DNA of 64,000 nucleotides from Jeotgalibacillus marinus (GTDB taxonomy: Bacteria; Bacillota; Bacilli; Bacillales; Jeotgalibacillaceae), in the NCBI RefSeq assembly GCF_040801915.1, contig NZ_JBFMIA010000005.1:118011-182010 (forward strand). Reading direction: 5' to 3'. A model generated the notes under the pieces. It saw only the letters and a list, made by a program, of their open reading frames with translations. It had not been told where the DNA came from and made no database searches. Shown one piece after another: positions 59,604-64,000 of the stretch (position 1 is the stretch's first letter; each line of letters starts with the position of its first letter). The position numbers and the translations under genes were made by a program.

Positions 59604-60134
59604 TTAAGCTTTAGGAAAGAATGAACCAATTCCCTTCACGAGTGAACCAAATTGTTGGGCTGTGGACATCATTTGCCCAGCAGTTGACATAACTTTATTG
59701 ACGTCAACTTGCCCTTTTTCTGTTTTAAACACGTCAAGCCATGAAGCATGCTGATTTTCTTGTTGCCCTTGAAAACCTGATTGAACTTTATATGGATTTA
59801 CACCAGGCCTTCCATGTAGATTCACTGGTATTGACCCCTCCATCGGCTGGTCTACTGGTATTGATCCATTCACCGGAGAGTTAACTGGTATTGCCCCTTC
59901 CATCGGCTGGTCCACTGGTATTGATCCATTCACCAGAGGGTTAACTGGTATTGCCCCCTCCATCGGATAGTCTACTGGTATTGATCCATTTCCCGGCGGA
60001 TTCATCCAGTGTGGTGATGGTGAGAATTGTTGTTGCATATGATTGACATTTCGTGGTGGATAATAAGGATGAATAGGCATTACCTGTTCGAATGGACGGT
60101 GATTAGGGTAGCAAACATAATGTGGACTATACAT
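59604..60134 (-). CDS. yppG: YppG-like protein with 20-residue tandem repeats
   Basis: A 176-residue protein, Pro-, Gln- and Tyr-rich at the N-terminus (YSPHYVCYPNHRPFEQ), with three 20-residue repeats at about 49-108 (NGSIPVDQPMEGAIPVN plus a variable tripeptide) and a C-terminal YppG signature (FKTEKGQVDVNKV, then STAGQMMSTAQQFGSLVKGI). YppG homologs are small spore-coat-associated or otherwise uncharacterised proteins of Bacilli. The repeats are not part of the usual family and appear to be a local insertion. No signal peptide. yppE is about 48 bp upstream. Confidence 0.8.
   Translation of the reverse strand: MYSPHYVCYPNHRPFEQVMPIHPYYPPRNVNHMQQQFSPSPHWMNPPGNGSIPVDYPMEGAIPVNPLVNGSIPVDQPMEGAIPVNSPVNGSIPVDQPMEGSIPVNLHGRPGVNPYKVQSGFQGQQENQHASWLDVFKTEKGQVDVNKVMSTAGQMMSTAQQFGSLVKGIGSFFPKA
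59811..59990 (-). repeat. Three 60-bp tandem repeats in yppG
   Basis: Three consecutive 60-bp units encode NGSIPVDxPMEGxIPVNxxx (residues 49-68, 69-88, 89-108). The nucleotides are nearly identical, which implies recent expansion; copy number may vary between strains. Confidence 0.85.
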
Positions 60135-60181
60135 CTACTCACACCCTTTTAGATTAGTGTATTCTAATACTCCTTCTCTGG

Positions 60182-60553
60182 TTAAGATTTCACCTTCTCA
60201 AATATGTGACGAACTTGTTCAATTACAAAAAAGCTTGATTGAACATAACTTTTAAATCGGTTATAGCTCGTTTCTGGGAAAAAGCATTGAACAGTAAGAA
60301 GTTCAATATTTTCAACCGTTGCCTTAATTTGATTTGGATGAAGATTTTTTTGGCGGTTCTCAATCAAGAATACCGTCACCTCTTCTCCCCATTTTTTTGA
60401 AAGTTGATGCGCAACATCCGCAAAAGGTTTAACTTGTGTAAAAAAATCACCTTTTACTTTCGTTTCTCTTCTACTATCATATTGTTTCTCAGCTTGATCA
60501 ACGATATCTAGTAGTTGTTTCGTCATGTCAAGCATACCCTTTGTATCATGCAT
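60182..60553 (-). CDS. yppE: YppE family protein (DUF1798)
   Basis: A 123-residue helical protein, the same length as B. subtilis YppE, counted from the ATG at 60553, which has AAAGGAG eight bases upstream. Family stretches: MLDMTKQLLDIVDQAE near the start, FADVAHQLSKKWGEEVTVFLIENR near 45-70 and LTVQCFFPETSYNRFKSYVQSSFFVIEQ. Its fold is known (four-helix bundle) but not its function. It is divergent to recU and upstream of yppG. Confidence 0.87.
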   Translation of the reverse strand: MHDTKGMLDMTKQLLDIVDQAEKQYDSRRETKVKGDFFTQVKPFADVAHQLSKKWGEEVTVFLIENRQKNLHPNQIKATVENIELLTVQCFFPETSYNRFKSYVQSSFFVIEQVRHIFEKVKS

Positions 60554-60762
60554 ACATAGCACTCCTTTTTTCTCTTTCTTTGTATTGTATCAAAGACAAA
60601 TTCGTGAGAAAACGAAACCTTTTTCAAAAATATACGTCTGTTATAGTAGACTTTTTGCTGTTGCCGCCCATATAATCATTTTTTTTGAGAACACTATGGA
60701 TATAACGATCGAAAATGCTCTACACTTCCTAATCTGTTATGATTGTTGATGAGGTGTTAGAT

Positions 60763-61377
60763 ATGGAGTTCCGCTATCCGAATGGAAAAAAATTCAAATC
60801 CACAGCAAAGTCAAAACAATTTTCTGAAAAAAAATTGCAACGAGAGGCTATTTCTCATGGTAAACGGGGAATGACATTAGAGGAGGATTTGAACGAAACA
60901 AATCAATATTACCTTGATGTAGGGAAAGCTGTCATTCACAAAAAACCTACGCCAGTACAAATTGTGAATGTTGATTACCCTAAAAGAAGTGCTGCAGTTA
61001 TAAAAGAAGCTTATTTCAAACAGGCTTCAACGACAGACTATAACGGGGTTTATCAAGGATTTTACATTGATTTTGAAGCAAAAGAAACACGTAATAAGCA
61101 ATCATTTCCCTTACAAAATTTTCACGACCATCAGTTATCTCATATGGAACAAGTAGAAAAACATAACGGGATCGCTTTTGTCATCATTCGGTTTTCATTA
61201 ACGGAGGAGATCTTTTTGTTACCGTACCAATCACTAGAAAAGTACTGGACTCGAATGAAGCAAGGCGGGCGTAAATCAATGACAAAAGAAGAAATCCAAC
61301 AAAATGGTTATCAAATTTCGTTAGGCATCCAACCTAGAATTGATTATCTTACTATAGTTGATCATCTTTGTAAGTGA
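60763..61377 (+). CDS. recU: Holliday junction resolvase RecU
   Basis: A 204-residue resolvase from the ATG at 60763 (SD ATGAGGTG; a longer start at 60739 is less likely). The family core is RGMTLEEDLNETNQYYL, AVIHKKPTPVQIVNVDYPKRSAAVIKEAYFKQ-like, then DYNGVYQGFYIDFEAKET with the catalytic Asp/Glu/Lys and FPLQNFHDHQ. RecU cuts four-way junctions and modulates RecA. As in B. subtilis, it is followed immediately by ponA (37 bp), with which it is probably co-transcribed. Confidence 0.95.
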   Translation: MEFRYPNGKKFKSTAKSKQFSEKKLQREAISHGKRGMTLEEDLNETNQYYLDVGKAVIHKKPTPVQIVNVDYPKRSAAVIKEAYFKQASTTDYNGVYQGFYIDFEAKETRNKQSFPLQNFHDHQLSHMEQVEKHNGIAFVIIRFSLTEEIFLLPYQSLEKYWTRMKQGGRKSMTKEEIQQNGYQISLGIQPRIDYLTIVDHLCK

Positions 61378-61414
61378 CAAGATTTTCAGCTCGTTGAAAG
61401 AGAGGGACAATATT

Positions 61415-64000
61415 ATGGCTGATTATTCATCCAGAGAAGAAAGAAGGCGGGCAGCTCAAGCCTCCAATAAAAAGAATTCTAAAAAGAAAAAATCAAAGAA
61501 ATCCATTGTAAAACGAATTATTCTCGTTGTATTTTTACTAGGTTTTGCAGGTTTATTAGGCGGTGGCGCTCTCTTTGCGTATTATGCTGCACAAGCTCCA
61601 GAATTAAATGAAGAAGATTTTATTGATCCAATCCCATCACAAGTATACGCCATGAATAATGATGTCATTGGTACGATCGGTACTGAGGATCGCGACCTCG
61701 TTAAATACGAAGACATTCCGCCCCTCGTAGAAAATGCCGTACTATCTATTGAGGATGTACGTTTCTATGAGCATAAGGGTGTTGATGCGATTCGACTTGC
61801 AGGAGCCGTTCTTGCAAACCTTAAAGAAGGATTTGGTGCTGAAGGTGCAAGTACCCTTACTCAACAGGTTATTAAAAACAGTTTTTTTGAAAAACCTGAG
61901 CAAACTCTCGAGCGTAAAGCACAAGAAGCATGGCTTGCTTTTCAACTTGAACGTAAATACGACAAAGAAGAAATTTTTGAGATGTACGTAAATAAAATTT
62001 ATTACTCTGACGGCACTTATGGGATTAAAACGGCTTCTGAGTATTATTATGACGTTGACTTAAGTGAATTACAACTTCATCAAGCAGCTTTATTAGCGGG
62101 GATCCCTCAACTTCCGAATACTTATAATCCATACAATAATCCTGATTTGGCAAAAGAAAGACGAGACACCGTATTAAGACAAATGCAAAAAAACGGGAAG
62201 ATTTCAGAGCAAGAAATGCAGGATGCAATCGCTCGTGATATTATGGATGGTGTTGTTGATCGTTCTGAAGAATCAGGGCTTATACGAAATAATCAAGCAT
62301 CTTCAGAACCAAGATATGCAGCATTTATTGATGCGGTAATAACTGAACTGGAAGACAAAGATTTAAACCCTTTTGTAGATGGGCTGAAAATTTATACGAC
62401 ATTAGACCCAGAGGCTCAAACTCAGGTGGAGAACGTTTTAAATGGGGATGTGATTGACTTCCCTGCTGATATGAATGATGAGCAGATACAAGCTGGCATA
62501 ACCCTTTTAGACACGCAATCTGGGGAAATACGTGCTATCGGGGGTGGACGTGGTTATGGTGAAGAGGGTCGACGAGAGTTTAATTACGCGATTGATTCAA
62601 AAGAACGAAGTGTTGGTTCGGCAATCAAGCCATTATTAGATTATGCTCCAGCCATTGAATACTTAGATTGGTCAACCGCAGAAATACTTGATGATGAACG
62701 TGGTTTCAAGTACCAAGATGGTGGAGAACCACAAAACTATGACTTACAATTTAAAGGTGAAATTACAATGAGAGAATCCATATATGATTCTAGAAACATC
62801 CCTGCAATTAAAACATTAAATGAAGTTGGACATGAAAGAGGTGGAGAATTTTTAACCGGTTTAGGTTTCGACCTAACAGAACCCATATATGAAAGCAGTG
62901 CGCTTGGTGTAGCGACTAACACCGTTGGACTTGCAGGTGCCTATGCAGCATTAGGCAACAATGGGGTATACAACGAACCGTATATGGTGACTTCCGTTGA
63001 ATTCCGTGATGGGTCTTCCATTGATTTCAAATCGGAATCACATATTGCCATGCAAGAGTCAACTGCATACATGATTACTGATATGTTAAAAGATGTCGTT
63101 AAAAATTATGGAACAGCACCGGGCGCGAACGTTCCAGGTATACCATTAGCAGCAAAATCAGGAACAACAAACTACACTGATAAAGAAAAACAAGAAAATA
63201 ATATTCCAGATAGCGGAGCACCCGATTCATGGATGGCTGGCTATACGACACAATATACAGCTGCTGTTTGGTTAGGTTATCCTAATCGAAAAAAGAATTA
63301 TATGCTCCCAGAAGAAAGACGTGTAACTCAGCAAATTTTTAAAGAAGTCATGCAAGAAGTATCATCAAACGAAACACCAGATGACTTTAAAAAACCTGGA
63401 AACGTAGTTTCAGTCGATATTGTAACTGGCTCGAACCCGCCAGTGCTAGCAAGTAAATCCACACCAGCTGATAAAAAAACAACTGAATTATTCATCAGTG
63501 GAACGGAACCTACTATTCCATCGACGGAATTCGAAGAGCCAGATTCAGATTTAGCTGCTCCAACAAACCTTCAACAAGAATATGATGAAGAAGCAAGCTC
63601 CATCACGCTCACGTGGGATCATGAGCAAGATGAAAATGATGATCGTTCAGTTGAGTTTGAAGTTAGCGTTAGTATCGATGGTGGCGAATCACAAATTTTT
63701 AAAACAAAACAAAACGGATTGACCATCGAACAAGTCGATGAAGGTTTCATCTATACTTTTAATGTAGTTGCAATTGCTGGTGATGAACGCAGTGATCCAG
63801 CGAGCATTACCGTAGACATGATCCTACGAGAAGATGACGAAGATGAGACGCCACCTGATGACCTAGATGAACCAGGTGATGATGATGAACCAGGTGATGA
63901 TGAACCAGGTGATGGTGAACCAGGTGATGGTGAACCAGGTGATGGTGAACCAGGTGATGATGAACCAGGTGATGATGAACCAGGTGATGATGAACCAGGT
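61415..64000 (+). CDS. ponA: Penicillin-binding protein 1A/1B (class A PBP), 3' end outside window
   Basis: A class A PBP whose 862 visible codons reach the right edge without a stop. Order: basic cytoplasmic N-terminus, one transmembrane helix (about 33-57), GT51 glycosyltransferase (EDVRFYEHKG with catalytic Glu113, GASTLTQQ near 145), transpeptidase with Ser402 in SVGSAIKP, SRN and KSGTT near 580, an FN3-type domain (about 711-795) and an acidic tail with DDEPG repeats from about residue 810. It polymerises and cross-links peptidoglycan; GpsB binds its cytoplasmic end. The SD GAGAGGG is upstream of the ATG. The tail is more acidic and repetitive than in B. subtilis PBP1. Confidence 0.95.
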   Translation, partial: MADYSSREERRRAAQASNKKNSKKKKSKKSIVKRIILVVFLLGFAGLLGGGALFAYYAAQAPELNEEDFIDPIPSQVYAMNNDVIGTIGTEDRDLVKYEDIPPLVENAVLSIEDVRFYEHKGVDAIRLAGAVLANLKEGFGAEGASTLTQQVIKNSFFEKPEQTLERKAQEAWLAFQLERKYDKEEIFEMYVNKIYYSDGTYGIKTASEYYYDVDLSELQLHQAALLAGIPQLPNTYNPYNNPDLAKERRDTVLRQMQKNGKISEQEMQDAIARDIMDGVVDRSEESGLIRNNQASSEPRYAAFIDAVITELEDKDLNPFVDGLKIYTTLDPEAQTQVENVLNGDVIDFPADMNDEQIQAGITLLDTQSGEIRAIGGGRGYGEEGRREFNYAIDSKERSVGSAIKPLLDYAPAIEYLDWSTAEILDDERGFKYQDGGEPQNYDLQFKGEITMRESIYDSRNIPAIKTLNEVGHERGGEFLTGLGFDLTEPIYESSALGVATNTVGLAGAYAALGNNGVYNEPYMVTSVEFRDGSSIDFKSESHIAMQESTAYMITDMLKDVVKNYGTAPGANVPGIPLAAKSGTTNYTDKEKQENNIPDSGAPDSWMAGYTTQYTAAVWLGYPNRKKNYMLPEERRVTQQIFKEVMQEVSSNETPDDFKKPGNVVSVDIVTGSNPPVLASKSTPADKKTTELFISGTEPTIPSTEFEEPDSDLAAPTNLQQEYDEEASSITLTWDHEQDENDDRSVEFEVSVSIDGGESQIFKTKQNGLTIEQVDEGFIYTFNVVAIAGDERSDPASITVDMILREDDEDETPPDDLDEPGDDDEPGDDEPGDGEPGDGEPGDGEPGDDEPGDDEPGDDEPG
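63842..64000 (+). repeat. 15-bp tandem repeats encoding DDEPG at the ponA 3' end
   Basis: The unit GATGATGAACCAGGT (with GATGGTGAACCAGGT variants) recurs at least eight times up to the edge of the window. It encodes a strongly acidic, proline-containing extracellular tail. Repeats this uniform vary in number easily, and the total length is unknown because the sequence is cut. Confidence 0.9.

Overview
The window looks like chromosomal DNA of a low-G+C, endospore-forming Bacillaceae species that is not Bacillus subtilis itself. Evidence: a type-B RNase P RNA gene between gpsB and the THUMP methyltransferase gene, as in B. subtilis; a CotD-type spore coat gene; Spo0M; and many 'yp' genes in Bacillus-like order (ypeQ-ypeP-ypdQ, ypcP-dynA, ypwA-ypvA-rlmL-rnpB-gpsB-ypsA-cotD, yppG-yppE, recU-ponA). 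Most genes are on the minus strand. TTG and GTG starts with clear Shine-Dalgarno (SD) sequences are common, and I moved several starts on that basis.

Region 1 (1-8652) is a peptidoglycan-salvage locus: nagZ, a broken amiE, namZ, then a regulated promoter and murQ-murP-mupG-murR. Surface enzymes would release GlcNAc and MurNAc from muropeptides. MurP would import MurNAc-type sugars as 6-phosphates, MupG would split MurNAc-6P-GlcNAc, MurQ would make GlcNAc-6P, and MurR would sense the pathway.

Region 2 (9236-18704) is accessory: three GNAT acetyltransferases (two lacking their N-termini), an oxalate decarboxylase-type bicupin, an alpha/beta hydrolase, an APH-fold kinase, a secreted CAP protein, a CobW-type metallochaperone with an unknown small partner, and a CtpA protease.

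Region 3 (18868-35874) is housekeeping: deoD, spo0M, yozE, msrA-msrB, ypmR-ypmS, degV, a hemolysin III homolog, dfrA-thyA, ypjP, a 24-residue membrane micro-ORF, ypiP, brxA, ypgR, an ABC-F ATPase, an HD hydrolase, fhs and a methyltransferase.

Region 4 (35958-40036) is a manganese module: mntA-mntB-mntC-mntD with mntR directly downstream and an MntR-like box upstream of mntA.

Region 5 (40115-49643) has cspD with its promoter, ypeQ, the divergent RNase H-fold pair ypeP/ypdQ, an accessory island holding a beta-helix surface protein between two internally deleted IS3-family elements, then ypcP, a sulfurtransferase and the double dynamin DynA.

Region 6 (49977-64000) has an SDR, a carboxypeptidase, a DinG-like helicase, rlmL, rnpB, gpsB, ypsA, cotD, an unrecognised membrane protein built from three copies of a two-helix Cys-Cys unit, yppG, yppE, recU and most of ponA (cut by the window edge inside a DDEPG repeat tail).

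A dispersed intergenic element occurs three times, starting right after gene ends. The least explained items are the triplicated Cys-Cys membrane protein, the 24-residue micro-ORF, the IS3-bounded beta-helix gene and the frameshifted amiE inside an otherwise complete salvage locus. I saw no tRNA or rRNA genes, CRISPR array or prophage.
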